Shown here: in pieces, positions 34,898-43,890 of the stretch
Layout of the letters: each line of letters starts with the position of its first letter
How positions within the stretch are numbered: position 1 is the stretch's first letter
DNA from: Methanomicrobiales archaeon
Lineage (GTDB): Archaea; Halobacteriota; Methanomicrobia; Methanomicrobiales; Methanospirillaceae
Assembly: GCA_025358115.1 (NCBI GenBank)
Contig: JANYKQ010000072.1
Span: 1-64,000, forward strand
Length of the DNA: 64,000 nt
Direction: 5' to 3'
Program-made: the position numbers and the translations under genes
The notes under the pieces: generated by a model
The model's input: the letters and a program-made list of their open reading frames with translations, nothing else
Database searches by the model: none
What the model was told of the DNA's origin: nothing

Positions 34898-37800
34898 TTG
34901 TACTGGTCCTACGGCTGCGCAGCGACATCTGCTGCCATGCTTTTTGGCTACTATGATCGGAACGGGTATCCAAATATGTATACCGGCTCTACGAATGGCG
35001 GAGTATGTCCCTTGGATAATTCAGTATGGGGTGCATCTCCTGAAGGCTACGGAGAGTGTCCCCTGAGTGCTTCACATCAGGGAGTTGACAGTCGCACTAT
35101 CAAGGGTCATGCAGATGATTATTATTCCAGATCCTACTCTACTACTGACCCTTATTATGCTGGCAGCTGGGCTGAGCATTCTCCGCAGGACAGTGTCGCT
35201 GACTTTATGGGCACTTCACAATATCAGAACTGGCAGAATCTGGATGGATCTACATCGCTTTTCCTTGATCCTTTTGGTTATCCAACGAATGATTTCACCG
35301 GCATGGAATATACCCATGTAAGAGATGGCACTCATGGGATGAAATTATTTGCAAATTCCCGGGGATATGCCGTAATTACCAATTATAACCAGTACATTTC
35401 CGGCTATAACGGTAACTCCAATGGATTTACGTTTGACCAGTATAAAGCCGAAATCGATGCCGGTCACCCGGTACTGATAATTCTCAACAATCACGTCATG
35501 CTAGGTGTGGGATATAATGAACCTGATCAGGTTGTTTTCCATGATACTTGGGATTATTCAGATCATACTATGACATGGGGCGGCACCTACGCAGGTATGA
35601 CTCACATCGGTGTTACCGTCTTCCATTTGGCACGATCTTCCGGTTCAGATTTTCCAGTGGCCGGTTTTACCATTAACCCTGTAACCGGCCCTGCACCACA
35701 GTCAGTCCAGTTCACCGATACATCAACCGGTTCACCGACAATATGGAAGTGGTACTTTGGTGATGGCCACTACTCAACCGATCGGAATCCAACACACACT
35801 TATTCTTCTGCAGGTAATTTCTCCGTGATTCTGGTGGCTACCAATGAAATGAACAGACAATCTGATATCAAAACCAGCAGCGTCAGGGTTACCAGCACCG
35901 AACCTGGAATCACCTGGGAACAGGCAACTGCAGCCGCGTCATTCCCGGCCCGGCGATCTCACACATCAGTAGCATTTGATGACAGGATGTGGGTGATTGG
36001 GGGTGTGACGAGTGCTGAAGCGAATGATATCTGGTATTCCCATGATGGGGGGAGCTGGACCCAGGCAACCCCAAATGCTGGTTTTGCCGGACGTGAATCC
36101 CACGATTCGGTAGTATTCAATAACAAGATGTGGGTGATCGGAGGTGACTCACAGGCTGATGGAACCTTTAAGACCATGAATGATGTCTGGTATTCCGGCG
36201 ATGGAGCAAATTGGATACAAGCAACCGGCTCTGCACAATTCTCAGGAAGGAATGGCCACCGTTCGGGGGTATTCGATAATAAGATATGGGTGATCGGTGG
36301 AACATCGTACAATAACGGGCAGTTCACTTTTTTAAATGACGTCTGGTATTCCGACGATGGGACGAACTGGACACGTGCAACCCCCGCTGCGGCCTTTCCT
36401 GCACGGAATAATTTTGGATTTGTCATTTTTAATAACAAAATGTGGGTGATCGGAGGATACAATTACAACGGCATGATGAACGATGTCTGGTATTCCAGTG
36501 ATGGAGTGACTTGGACCCGGGCAACCGCGTCTGCGGGATTCTCTCCGCGGACTAATTATCAGGCTCTGATTTTTTCTGATAAAATCTGGGTGATCGGAGG
36601 GTACAGCGGAACGTATAAAAACGATGTCTGGTATTCCAGTGACGGAATCACGTGGACACAAGCAATGTCATCAGCTGATTTTTCGATTCGTGATAAGTAT
36701 GCATCAGTGGTTTATAAGGACAGGATATGGATAATCGGGGGGTTTGTCGGAGGGAATAATTATCGTGTATATAACGATGTCTGGTATTCGCCACCACCCG
36801 TCCCTTTAGCTGATTTCGCAGCAGAACCATTAGCCGGCACAGCACCGCTCACGGTAAGATTCACGGATCTTTCATCAGATGTGATCCGCTGGAACTGGAG
36901 CTTTGGTGACGGAACGTGGTTCAATACAACTGTTGCAAGCATGAAGAACCCGACGCACAAATATAGCAACGCCGGCACCTTCCCAGTCTCCTTAATTGTA
37001 TCAAATTCCTGGGGGAGCAATACCACGACCCGGGCCGGGTACATCACAGTTACACCTACTTCACCCACACCGGCATTCACCGGTTCGCCTCTCTCCGGCC
37101 CCGCACCGCTCACGGTCACGTTCACTGACCTGTCCACAGGATCACCGACCAGCCGGAACTGGAGTCTGGGCGACGGGACGTTCAGCACGGCACAAAATCC
37201 GGTACACATATACGCAAACCCGGGTGCGTTTACCGTTTCCCTCACGTCTGCAAACAGCGCAGGCAGCAACACCAGAACCGAGGCACGGTATATCACGGTT
37301 GCAGCCCGGTCACAAAATGCCGGTATGACGTTGAACGGTACTACCATCACAACGAGCGGAGGAAAGCAGAGCGTAACGGTCAACCTGACAAATGTGAATG
37401 GCACGGTAACGCAACCGGACCTGCATTCCGTCATCGTACAGAACCCGGGGTCCGGCTGGAGCCAGATGGAACTGGTCTCACCGGTTCCCGTTACCAGCGA
37501 GGCCGGTAACCTCAACATCTCAGAGATCTCACAGGTTGTCCTGACGACAACCCCATTGGTAGCGGCCCTGAACCAGTCGACTCTCGGGACCGTCACGGCC
37601 CAGATATCAATTCCCATGAACCAGGTACCAACCGGTGTTACCATCGAACAGAATATTTTCGAGGGAGCCCATGCCTCTGCTTCAACGGCATTCCAGCTCG
37701 CTGCAACGAATGACAACCTGGATATCAATAACGTGGCCTATACCATTGAGATCAAAAATACGGCCGCACTGAATGCCAACCTGACCGGAGCCAGCGATCC

Positions 37801-38842
37801 GGTGAAACTGAACCTGAGTATAAGCCACGGATGGGTTGTCGCAAATGGTGGTACCGGCAGCATCAGGATCATCAGGTCTGCTGAGGACGGTACAAAACAG
37901 GTACTCACAACACGATTCCTGTTTAACGATGCTGTGATGAATATGGATTTTTTTGAAGCGGACTCCCCCGGCGGGCTTTCCGTTTTTGGCGTCGCATCGG
38001 TATCGGGTTCATCCCAGTCTGCCGGATCATCCGTGATCAGTTCGGATAATGGAAACAGCGATTCCGGAAGTTCGGCTTCCTACACCTCACCCTTAAAATC
38101 GACCGAGATGAGAGCCCCCCCTGACACCAGCGCAGGACCTTGGACAACCCACCACATGAGCGGGCAGACACATATCTCACAGATCGACATTCAGACAATC
38201 GGTTCAGTTCCGGATCTTCTTGTCCTGTCAGAAACAATGGATTCGTTGCCCCAGGGGATTGTTCATCCGGACATTCCTGTCGATGAGTACCACAAAATTG
38301 ATCTCTATCATGCCACCAATGACGAGATTAACCAGGCAGTCATAGAATTTACCGTAAGTGAAACCTGGCTGAATGAACAGAAGATGACCATTCACGATGT
38401 CCAGTTATTGCGCTACCATGAAAAGGAATGGGAAAAATTACCAACGGAGTATGTGGGAAAGAAAAATGGGAATTTGATCTTCAGAGCAACAACCGAAGGC
38501 TTCTCATACTTCGCCACAGCGCTGGTAAAAGGTGCAACAATTGTTGCCGATCCAAAGCCAACAACAGGATCAATAACCGCCATTCCCTCACCCGCAATTT
38601 CGTCACCTGCAACGCCGGCACCGGGCATAAAAACAGCATCAATAAAGAATCCGGTAACTCCGGCCCTGCAAAAAACAATGGCTGCACCCCCTATGGAAGA
38701 GGCTCCGAAAAATGAGGGAGCACCAGTTCCGGTATTTATTATCGGAATTGCGGGAGTCATTATTACTTCCCTCAGCATATTTCTCGTTCGTCGCTGGTGG
38801 ATCCGGAGACAGAACCCGTCACTGTTCCGGGACTATGACTAA
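34898..38842 (+). CDS. Large surface protein: papain-like C39 domain, PKD and kelch-type repeats, PGF-pre-PGF and C-terminal anchor
   Basis: The frame is open from 34829. Residues 1-245 (numbered from TTG 34898) are a C39-like cysteine peptidase domain with Cys7 (SYGCAATSAA), His199 (NNHVMLGVGY) and Asp216 (FHDTWD). A PKD domain comes next (about 250-335), then six kelch-like repeats (about 340-635), each with a WVIGG strand and a NDVWYS strand. Two more PKD domains (about 640-805) follow, then a beta region, a PGF-pre-PGF-like domain (about 1115-1210), a Pro/Thr stalk, and one membrane helix (VPVFIIGIAGVIITSLSIFLV) with a basic tail. It should be exported and anchored in the envelope, acting as an adhesin and/or protease. 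The 5' two thirds are AT-richer than the 3' third. Direct repeats flank the gene. Confidence 0.88.
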   Translation: MYWSYGCAATSAAMLFGYYDRNGYPNMYTGSTNGGVCPLDNSVWGASPEGYGECPLSASHQGVDSRTIKGHADDYYSRSYSTTDPYYAGSWAEHSPQDSVADFMGTSQYQNWQNLDGSTSLFLDPFGYPTNDFTGMEYTHVRDGTHGMKLFANSRGYAVITNYNQYISGYNGNSNGFTFDQYKAEIDAGHPVLIILNNHVMLGVGYNEPDQVVFHDTWDYSDHTMTWGGTYAGMTHIGVTVFHLARSSGSDFPVAGFTINPVTGPAPQSVQFTDTSTGSPTIWKWYFGDGHYSTDRNPTHTYSSAGNFSVILVATNEMNRQSDIKTSSVRVTSTEPGITWEQATAAASFPARRSHTSVAFDDRMWVIGGVTSAEANDIWYSHDGGSWTQATPNAGFAGRESHDSVVFNNKMWVIGGDSQADGTFKTMNDVWYSGDGANWIQATGSAQFSGRNGHRSGVFDNKIWVIGGTSYNNGQFTFLNDVWYSDDGTNWTRATPAAAFPARNNFGFVIFNNKMWVIGGYNYNGMMNDVWYSSDGVTWTRATASAGFSPRTNYQALIFSDKIWVIGGYSGTYKNDVWYSSDGITWTQAMSSADFSIRDKYASVVYKDRIWIIGGFVGGNNYRVYNDVWYSPPPVPLADFAAEPLAGTAPLTVRFTDLSSDVIRWNWSFGDGTWFNTTVASMKNPTHKYSNAGTFPVSLIVSNSWGSNTTTRAGYITVTPTSPTPAFTGSPLSGPAPLTVTFTDLSTGSPTSRNWSLGDGTFSTAQNPVHIYANPGAFTVSLTSANSAGSNTRTEARYITVAARSQNAGMTLNGTTITTSGGKQSVTVNLTNVNGTVTQPDLHSVIVQNPGSGWSQMELVSPVPVTSEAGNLNISEISQVVLTTTPLVAALNQSTLGTVTAQISIPMNQVPTGVTIEQNIFEGAHASASTAFQLAATNDNLDINNVAYTIEIKNTAALNANLTGASDPVKLNLSISHGWVVANGGTGSIRIIRSAEDGTKQVLTTRFLFNDAVMNMDFFEADSPGGLSVFGVASVSGSSQSAGSSVISSDNGNSDSGSSASYTSPLKSTEMRAPPDTSAGPWTTHHMSGQTHISQIDIQTIGSVPDLLVLSETMDSLPQGIVHPDIPVDEYHKIDLYHATNDEINQAVIEFTVSETWLNEQKMTIHDVQLLRYHEKEWEKLPTEYVGKKNGNLIFRATTEGFSYFATALVKGATIVADPKPTTGSITAIPSPAISSPATPAPGIKTASIKNPVTPALQKTMAAPPMEEAPKNEGAPVPVFIIGIAGVIITSLSIFLVRRWWIRRQNPSLFRDYD

Positions 38843-39031
38843 CCGATGAATAACGGCCGGAAATATGATTGTCTGTCCCAAAGCAGAAGACCTCGCAGGA
38901 TCTTTACCCATATGGGTAACAATTTCAAAGAAACATACCCCGTCTCATAAAATCTTATTTTTCATCCCTCTTTTCTGATTCGGGTCGCATTGCCCCCCGG
39001 GCAGCGTTTCTCTCGCAAAACATCCTGCAAA

Positions 39032-39226
39032 TTGTGCCATGTTTCCGGCCCAACCAAAGCCCGCTAAATTGCACGGTTTTTTCCGGAGTAAATCGAGTAT
39101 TTTCCGAAAAGAACGATTTTGAGGGCAGATTTTGCCGGGCGTTGGCACCGCTTCCACTCGAGACGTTCCGGAACATTTCCTCAGGATACGGGTCTCCGTC
39201 GGAGAACAGACCCGGGACCTCGTGAA
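39032..39226 (+). repeat. 195-bp dispersed direct repeat, copy B
   Basis: Second copy of the element at 33563-33758, same orientation, 5.3 kb downstream, just past the surface-protein gene. The 13-mer TCTCCGTCGGAGA is at 39193-39205. The gap 38843-39379 holds no gene that can be supported. Confidence 0.85.
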
Positions 39227-39379
39227 CCCCTGGGGGTGGTTCCTTCCGGGACATCATACCCCCGGGATACAGGTCCGGCCATGAGGGGACTATCCACCGG
39301 GTACAGGACGTACCATTTCCCGGTTTTCAATCCGCAAAAAAGAAATTTTATGTTTTTTTGTTTTACCGGCCAAAGCCAA

Positions 39380-40126
39380 TCACGCTGTTGCTGCCCCGGT
39401 GCTTGTCGATAATAACCCGATAACAATTAAGGAAAAACCGGCAGCGACAAACGTGCCGATCACCGGCAGGACCGGGTTTGTGACGAAGAACAACTCCCGG
39501 AGTGGATAGATGAAAAATGTGAGCGCAAAGAGAAGAATCCCGGCAAGAACTTTCGGGTAATTCATCAGCGAATGATTCAGCCCGGTGATGACCAGGGACC
39601 CGCAGGCAAAGAAGTAGAGCAGCGTGACCAGGGTGGGAGCGCTGATGCCCACGGTTACCAGCACATCAACGGGAATGACGAGCGAGAGGATCAGAATTCC
39701 CAGGAGGATGTGCGGTGCGATCTGCTTCCGGGGAAATCCTTTCTGGATCGCAAGGGACATCACGAAGATCGAGGCGATCATTCCCATATCGATCAGGCTT
39801 GGGAAGACCTCGTTTCTCATACCCATGAGGATGTTGACGTACCAGGCAATGTTCGAAATTCCCCAGAGCCCGAATGCGCCCGCAGTATAGAGCAGGAATT
39901 CCGTTCTGCCTTCACGATACCAGAAGTACAGGAATACCAGGGCCGCGGCAATTGCGACGAGTATCTGGAGGTAGTTGCTGATCGCAAGAAAGACCTTGTC
40001 GGGAAGGAGCAGGATCATCAGGGCGAGCACGACCGCTGCCCCGAGACCTGCCCAGAAAAAACCAGCGATCCGGTCCAGGACCGGGCCCTCCCGGAGTCCT
40101 GCCGGAGATAAGGGTGCATTCATCAT
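39380..40126 (-). CDS. Integral membrane protein, about seven helices
   Basis: A 248-residue protein with seven to eight hydrophobic helices (first AGLGAAVVLALMILLL, last VIGTFVAAGFSLIVIGLLS) and few loops of note. The pattern resembles the membrane sensor modules found at the N-terminus of methanogen kinases, here without a kinase domain. Function not recognised. Tandem ATGs at 40126 and 40123. Convergent with the large surface-protein gene. Confidence 0.8.
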   Translation of the reverse strand: MMNAPLSPAGLREGPVLDRIAGFFWAGLGAAVVLALMILLLPDKVFLAISNYLQILVAIAAALVFLYFWYREGRTEFLLYTAGAFGLWGISNIAWYVNILMGMRNEVFPSLIDMGMIASIFVMSLAIQKGFPRKQIAPHILLGILILSLVIPVDVLVTVGISAPTLVTLLYFFACGSLVITGLNHSLMNYPKVLAGILLFALTFFIYPLRELFFVTNPVLPVIGTFVAAGFSLIVIGLLSTSTGAATA

Positions 40127-40278
40127 ACCCGGGGCTCTTTACGGTATTCCGTAAAAAAGATTGTGGAATCCAACGGGGAATGCAGCGGGCAAACAGAGAA
40201 ACGCACAAAAACGGAACGCAATTCCTTAACACGGTCACGAAAGAGACCCGGGCCCCGTCTCTCTCATCCGGCCCGTGA

Positions 40279-40654
40279 TCACCGGGCATGGGGGTTCGTA
40301 TACTCATCCGGCCCCCACCATCCGATCTCGGAGACCGCGAGATCGTGGACAATAAGCCGGCGCCAGGCCCGCTCGTGCCGGGTGCGCAGCCAGAGCTCGC
40401 GGAGAATAAATGGCGGGAATGGCAGTGAACGAGAGGCCCGCAATCTCGTCCGGGAACTGCTGGTCGTAAAACCCGTTCGGGTCGATATGGTACCGGGTCA
40501 GGCGAATCTTCACTACGCGGAACGACGCGGGCTTGAAGATCTGGAGATCATAGGGCAGGTCCTTGTGGGGATTTTCAATCCAGCGGTATCCCATCCGCTC
40601 CGCAAATAATTTCGCCTCCGCAATCGCAGCCTCAGGTTTTTTTCCGCGGGTCAT
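40279..40654 (-). pseudogene. Interrupted small gene, possible PD-(D/E)xK-type nuclease
   Basis: The first 80 codons (MTRGKKPEAAIAEAKLFAERMGYRW, YDLQIF, RVVKIRLTRYHIDPNGFYDQQFPDEIAGLSFTAIP) are followed in the +1 frame by 44 codons that are clearly protein-like (PFILRELWLRTRHERAWRR, IVHDLAVSEIGWWGPDEY) and end with TGA at 40281-40279. Removing one base near 40412-40420 (CCCGCC on the minus strand) restores a protein of about 124 residues. The YDLQIF...RVVKIR pattern recalls a D...(V)K nuclease core, but this is weak. It may be a real lesion or a sequence error. Confidence 0.6.
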
Positions 40655-40992
40655 GGAAGTGATGCTCTGCTTCGGATAGTTCTCTGAACAGACATGCAGT
40701 ACCCGGAATAATCCGGGAATAGTTGAATGCCTTGTGGTCAGAGAGTTGCCGGGCGGTACGCGAACATGACCAGGGGGTTATTCTCAAACACCGGGATTTT
40801 TTTCACAGATATTGCAGATCTTCAGGTATCTTTTGGACTACAACAGTTCCGGGGAGATATGTCTGCTCTATCCGCGACAAATCAATGCAGAAAGGTTGCA
40901 GGGAAATGCCAAAGGGGTACAGGATGCGCAGGTCTCCTTCGGAGAAATAATCATGAGACCGCTGATATTACAGCGAGGGTTCGCCCCGGCCG
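40655..40992. other. Gap with a possible nuclease remnant
   Basis: No intact gene was found. A plus-strand frame from about 40770 to 40990 contains SQILQIFRYLLDYNSSGE then ICLLYP, similar in pattern to the C-terminus of McrC-type restriction nucleases, without the rest of the protein. TCTCCTTCGGAGA, a variant of the dispersed 13-mer, lies at 40933-40945. Confidence 0.3.
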
Positions 40993-41388
40993 TTATCCAT
41001 GTAACCGCACGATCCCGTCAACCTTGTCAAAGTCCGAATCGAACGAAAGAATCCGGTTAATATTCTTCGTATCCATGATAGCAACAGAGACGGCATCCGA
41101 AACGGACAGGGTCCCATCATACCGCAGGAAAACCGCCATGCCCTTCTTTAAGATCTGCTCGTCAGCGAACACGATTTCACAATTGTCGATAAAATAATGA
41201 TAGAGCCGCTCGCCGGCTTTCCCACCGCTCCGCCGGCCTATGATCGTCACGGATTCAGAAAGGATCAGATCTGATATCACGACCTTCTCTCCGGTAATTG
41301 AGGGCAACAGGTTCTTTCCCGCATCATGCCACTGATCCTGCCGGTCCGCAAGCGCAATGAAAAAAGATGAATCAACAAGGATCATCAT
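40993..41388 (-). CDS. vapC: VapC-type PIN-domain toxin
   Basis: A PIN-domain ribonuclease with the acidic active-site set Asp6 (ILVDSSFF), Glu45 (LILSESV), Asp98 (LSVSDAVSVAIM) and Asp117/Asp119 (ILSFDSDF). VapC toxins cut tRNA or rRNA when freed from VapB. The gene overlaps the upstream vapB by 4 bp (ATGA), the usual toxin-antitoxin arrangement. The length of 131 residues is normal. Confidence 0.93.
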   Translation of the reverse strand: MMILVDSSFFIALADRQDQWHDAGKNLLPSITGEKVVISDLILSESVTIIGRRSGGKAGERLYHYFIDNCEIVFADEQILKKGMAVFLRYDGTLSVSDAVSVAIMDTKNINRILSFDSDFDKVDGIVRLHG

Positions 41389-41609
41389 TCACCGGACTGC
41401 GCCCGCTTCTTTTCGATCACTGCGTCCCCACCAACACTGATCATGCCGCAGATTCCGCCAAGCGTCTCCTTTTTGCGGGGATGAATCGTGATGACTCCAT
41501 CCCGGACTTCCCACAAGAGCGTATCGCCCGGCCCGAGATCCAGCAGTTTCCGGATCTCTGCCGGGAGAACAGTGGAGTTCCCATCAGATATTTTTGTTTT
41601 ACTTGACAT
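41385..41609 (-). CDS. vapB: VapB-type antitoxin, AbrB/SpoVT fold
   Basis: The N-terminal swapped-hairpin AbrB domain (SSKTKISDGNSTVLPAEIRKLLDLGPGDTLLWEVRDGVITIHP) binds DNA, and the C-terminal tail binds VapC. The ATG at 41609 has GGA 8 bases upstream; an ATG two codons earlier is possible. It is the first gene of the vapBC operon, which should be repressed by its own product at the repeats upstream. Length 74 residues. Confidence 0.9.
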   Translation of the reverse strand: MSSKTKISDGNSTVLPAEIRKLLDLGPGDTLLWEVRDGVITIHPRKKETLGGICGMISVGGDAVIEKKRAQSGE

Positions 41610-41619
41610 ACACATCTTC

Positions 41620-41649
41620 CTTAGTAATGCCTGTTCACTTAGTAAACAG
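41620..41649. promoter_or_regulatory. Probable vapBC operator
   Basis: CTTAGTAA occurs at 41620-41627 and 41638-41645 (18-bp period), and CTGTT...AACAG forms an inverted repeat at 41631-41649. A TATA-like AATATTTATTAG lies just upstream on the minus strand (about 41658-41669). The layout fits autoregulation by an AbrB-type antitoxin. Confidence 0.55.
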
Positions 41650-41741
41650 TTGTTGCTAATAAATATTGGGGCAAGGGGGCTCCTGACGGACCGGACGGAC
41701 AGGTGAAATTTTTAGATGAGAAAAAAGAATTACTTCTTTAC

Positions 41742-41921
41742 TTACGGTTTTTCGTCATGCTGGATCAATCTGCACTTGTTGACGCACTCCCAGTTCTCGG
41801 GGAGATATTTCCCATCAGCGCCGGGTTTCATGACCGCATTGTGTTTTGCCCCGCAGACAAGGCATTCCATAAGTCCTGAGGATTCGTCCACCACTTTCAT
41901 CACGTGCTCTTTCTTTGTCAT
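41742..41921 (-). CDS. Small zinc-binding-like protein
   Basis: A 59-residue protein with Cys pairs MECLVCGAKH and WECVNKC, likely a zinc knuckle. The start at ATG 41921 is favoured because TTTATCTC lies about 27 bp upstream, fitting a leaderless mRNA; an ATG at 41957 would add 12 residues and cover that box. No function is known. Overlapping plus-strand frames are shadows. Confidence 0.65.
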   Translation of the reverse strand: MTKKEHVMKVVDESSGLMECLVCGAKHNAVMKPGADGKYLPENWECVNKCRLIQHDEKP

Positions 41922-42343
41922 GATTCCATTCTCGATCCTTGAGAGAGATAAATGCATGGAATGAGGAACCAGTACATATCCATTCTCCCGGTCGATCGCG
42001 AGGACGAATTCCAGGATTTCCGGCAGGATTCACGCTGAACAAAGGACAGCAACCGGGAAAAAAGTTCAGAAGGGCCCTGCATACAGCCCGTAACGCCATA
42101 CACCGGGTTTTATAAAAAATTATTTTGGCGTACTGGTTATATGAATGGTTACTTCATGTCATACGTCCAATAATAGCGTAGTAACATGTTCACAGGTTCC
42201 TGACACAGGGAATACGCAGGCTTTACCATCCCGCATATCGCATCCGGCACGAACTGATTCTTTGCGATCCCAGGTACTACAAAATGGCAGCCAAAAATCC
42301 CTGTGCAGATCTGTTACCGGTTCATCTATCACGAGGTTGAAGT

Positions 42344-42613
42344 ATGGAATCTATATCATTTGAAGCCCCGCAAGTCTTTGTGCCTGATCCTATCCATATT
42401 CACATTCTTCAGGCAGTTGGCGATAAACAAGGATGTCATATAACCCATGTGGTTGAGCAGCTTCTCTCCAGTCATGGTGAGAGCAGCATCAGGTCAAACG
42501 TCCGCATCCTGCTCTCCAAGCGATACCTTGACGGGGGAAAATCCAGCAGTGAGATTGTCCTCCGGCTCACATCGAGTGGACGTCTCCTGCTCCAGAAAGC
42601 AGCAATAGTCTGA
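42344..42613 (+). CDS. Small winged-helix-like protein
   Basis: An 89-residue protein with the pattern HIHILQAVGDKQGCHITHVVEQLL, SSIRSNVRILLSKRYLDGG and IVLRLTSSGRLLLQ, which fits a winged-helix DNA-binding domain of the archaeal transcription-regulator type. GAGGT lies 6 bases before the ATG. It stands alone, convergent with the cupin gene. The fold is inferred from helix/strand pattern. Confidence 0.7.
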   Translation: MESISFEAPQVFVPDPIHIHILQAVGDKQGCHITHVVEQLLSSHGESSIRSNVRILLSKRYLDGGKSSSEIVLRLTSSGRLLLQKAAIV

Positions 42614-42721
42614 TCAACTCGTCGCAGGCTTACTCCTGAGGTAAGCCCGACATTATCTTTTTTTAACCGGGTTACACTTCGGCTTTCATCCTGATAAGCC
42701 ACGCGTAAAGCCTGATCGGGA

Positions 42722-43073
42722 TCAGGGCAGTGTCACAAAGATCTGCCGCCAGGGTTTCCTGCCAATGGCCCGGGTCTGGTGTCCCTTCCCCGTAACATCT
42801 TCCGCAAGAAGAACATCTCCCCTGCCAAACATTCGCTTCTCACCGCTGCCCGCTTCGATCTCGGCTTTCCCATTCAGGGTTACAACATATTCCCGGCATA
42901 CCACCGTATGCCAGGGATACACGTACCCGGGGGGGGGTCTCCCGGAAAAAAACCGCCTTTGCACCGATCGGTTCTGAGAATAACCCCAATGGTCCTTTGG
43001 GCTCAAAAGGAATCTCAATATCTCGAAAACAGGAGTGATTGTCCGGGCCGGTGTACAATCGGGTGATGATCAT
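42722..43073 (-). pseudogene. Cupin-domain protein interrupted at a C9 run
   Basis: Starting at ATG 43073 (AGGGGA 8 bases upstream) the frame reads IITRLYTGPDNHSCFRDIEI through AKAVFFRETPP. It then shifts at nine consecutive C (plus-strand G at 42929-42937). With eight C it continues GYVYPWHTVVCREYVVTLNG, then EAGSGEKRMFGRGDVLLAEDVTGKGHQTR, a typical small cupin barrel (about 117 residues in total). Either a sequence error, a phase-variable switch or a true lesion. Metal and substrate unknown. Confidence 0.7.
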
Positions 43074-43129
43074 GGGCAGTTCCCCTGATGCAATCGTGTA
43101 CCCGGGAGGGGAAAAACCAATGCTTTTTT

Positions 43130-43879
43130 TTAGGAATTGCCGGGTGTGGTGCCCGGCCGGGCAATGACGTACACCCGGTCCCGCATATTCTCCGGGAAAT
43201 AGTGGGCATCGAACCACATTGCATCGAACTGCCCGTAATTGAAGTACGTGATCCCGTCCACGCGATCATCATGGCAGTCCACGGAATCGGCAAAGATGAT
43301 CACATCGTCCCAGATGTTTTCTGTTCCCCGGGTGTCATACCCGACCACCACCACCCAGTGCCCGCCCCAGTCCATCCATTCCACCATCGTGGGAACGCCC
43401 TTTTTCAGGTTCTCGCGAAGCATATCACGGCTGCCACCGGTGCCCCAGGTGGCATTCATGCCCTGCCGGTTGAACCAGGCCACCAGCTGTTCCGGGTTGA
43501 TGCCCGTTTTCTCGGAAACATTGGGGTACATCTCCCGGACTACGCGTTCTTCATCGGCATCGGTGTTTGGCACAGGTTTCCCGTACCAGGACATGACGGT
43601 CATGGCAGCAGCCGCCCCGCAGCTGTAGTTGGTCATCTGCTGGCGGTAACCTTTCAGGGGGATTAAGGTGAGGTTATCGTCCGGTTTCAGGGTATCGAAA
43701 TCGATTCCCGTATAATACCGCGGGCCGGGGAGTACAGTATCAGTCTGGTACTTCACACCACCGTCCGTTCCACCGGGCGGTACGGGAGGGAGAGCGGAAC
43801 TGGTAAAAAGGATCGAGAAGGCCAGTACCGCTATCGCTCCCACCAGGAGCGCAATAAAAATCAGGTTAAATGTACGCAT
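43130..43879 (-). CDS. Membrane-anchored C39-like (papain-fold) peptidase
   Basis: An N-terminal membrane anchor (FNLIFIALLVGAIAVLAFSILF, residues 4-25) is followed by an external C39-like domain. The likely catalytic residues are Cys87 in NYSCGAAAAMTVM, His174 in GGHWVVVVGYD and Asp198 in FADSVD. Targets could be surface proteins or peptides. The ATG at 43879 is 11 bp after the stop of the AN1 zinc-finger gene, so they form one operon. Frames that extend further upstream overlap that gene and are not real. Confidence 0.85.
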   Translation of the reverse strand: MRTFNLIFIALLVGAIAVLAFSILFTSSALPPVPPGGTDGGVKYQTDTVLPGPRYYTGIDFDTLKPDDNLTLIPLKGYRQQMTNYSCGAAAAMTVMSWYGKPVPNTDADEERVVREMYPNVSEKTGINPEQLVAWFNRQGMNATWGTGGSRDMLRENLKKGVPTMVEWMDWGGHWVVVVGYDTRGTENIWDDVIIFADSVDCHDDRVDGITYFNYGQFDAMWFDAHYFPENMRDRVYVIARPGTTPGNS

Positions 43880-43890
43880 CTTCAAGAAAA

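Noticed and set aside
38955-39257. Minus-strand ORFs in both 195-bp repeats
   Set aside because: The two copies do not keep one common frame over their length and resemble no protein, so the repeat is treated as non-coding.
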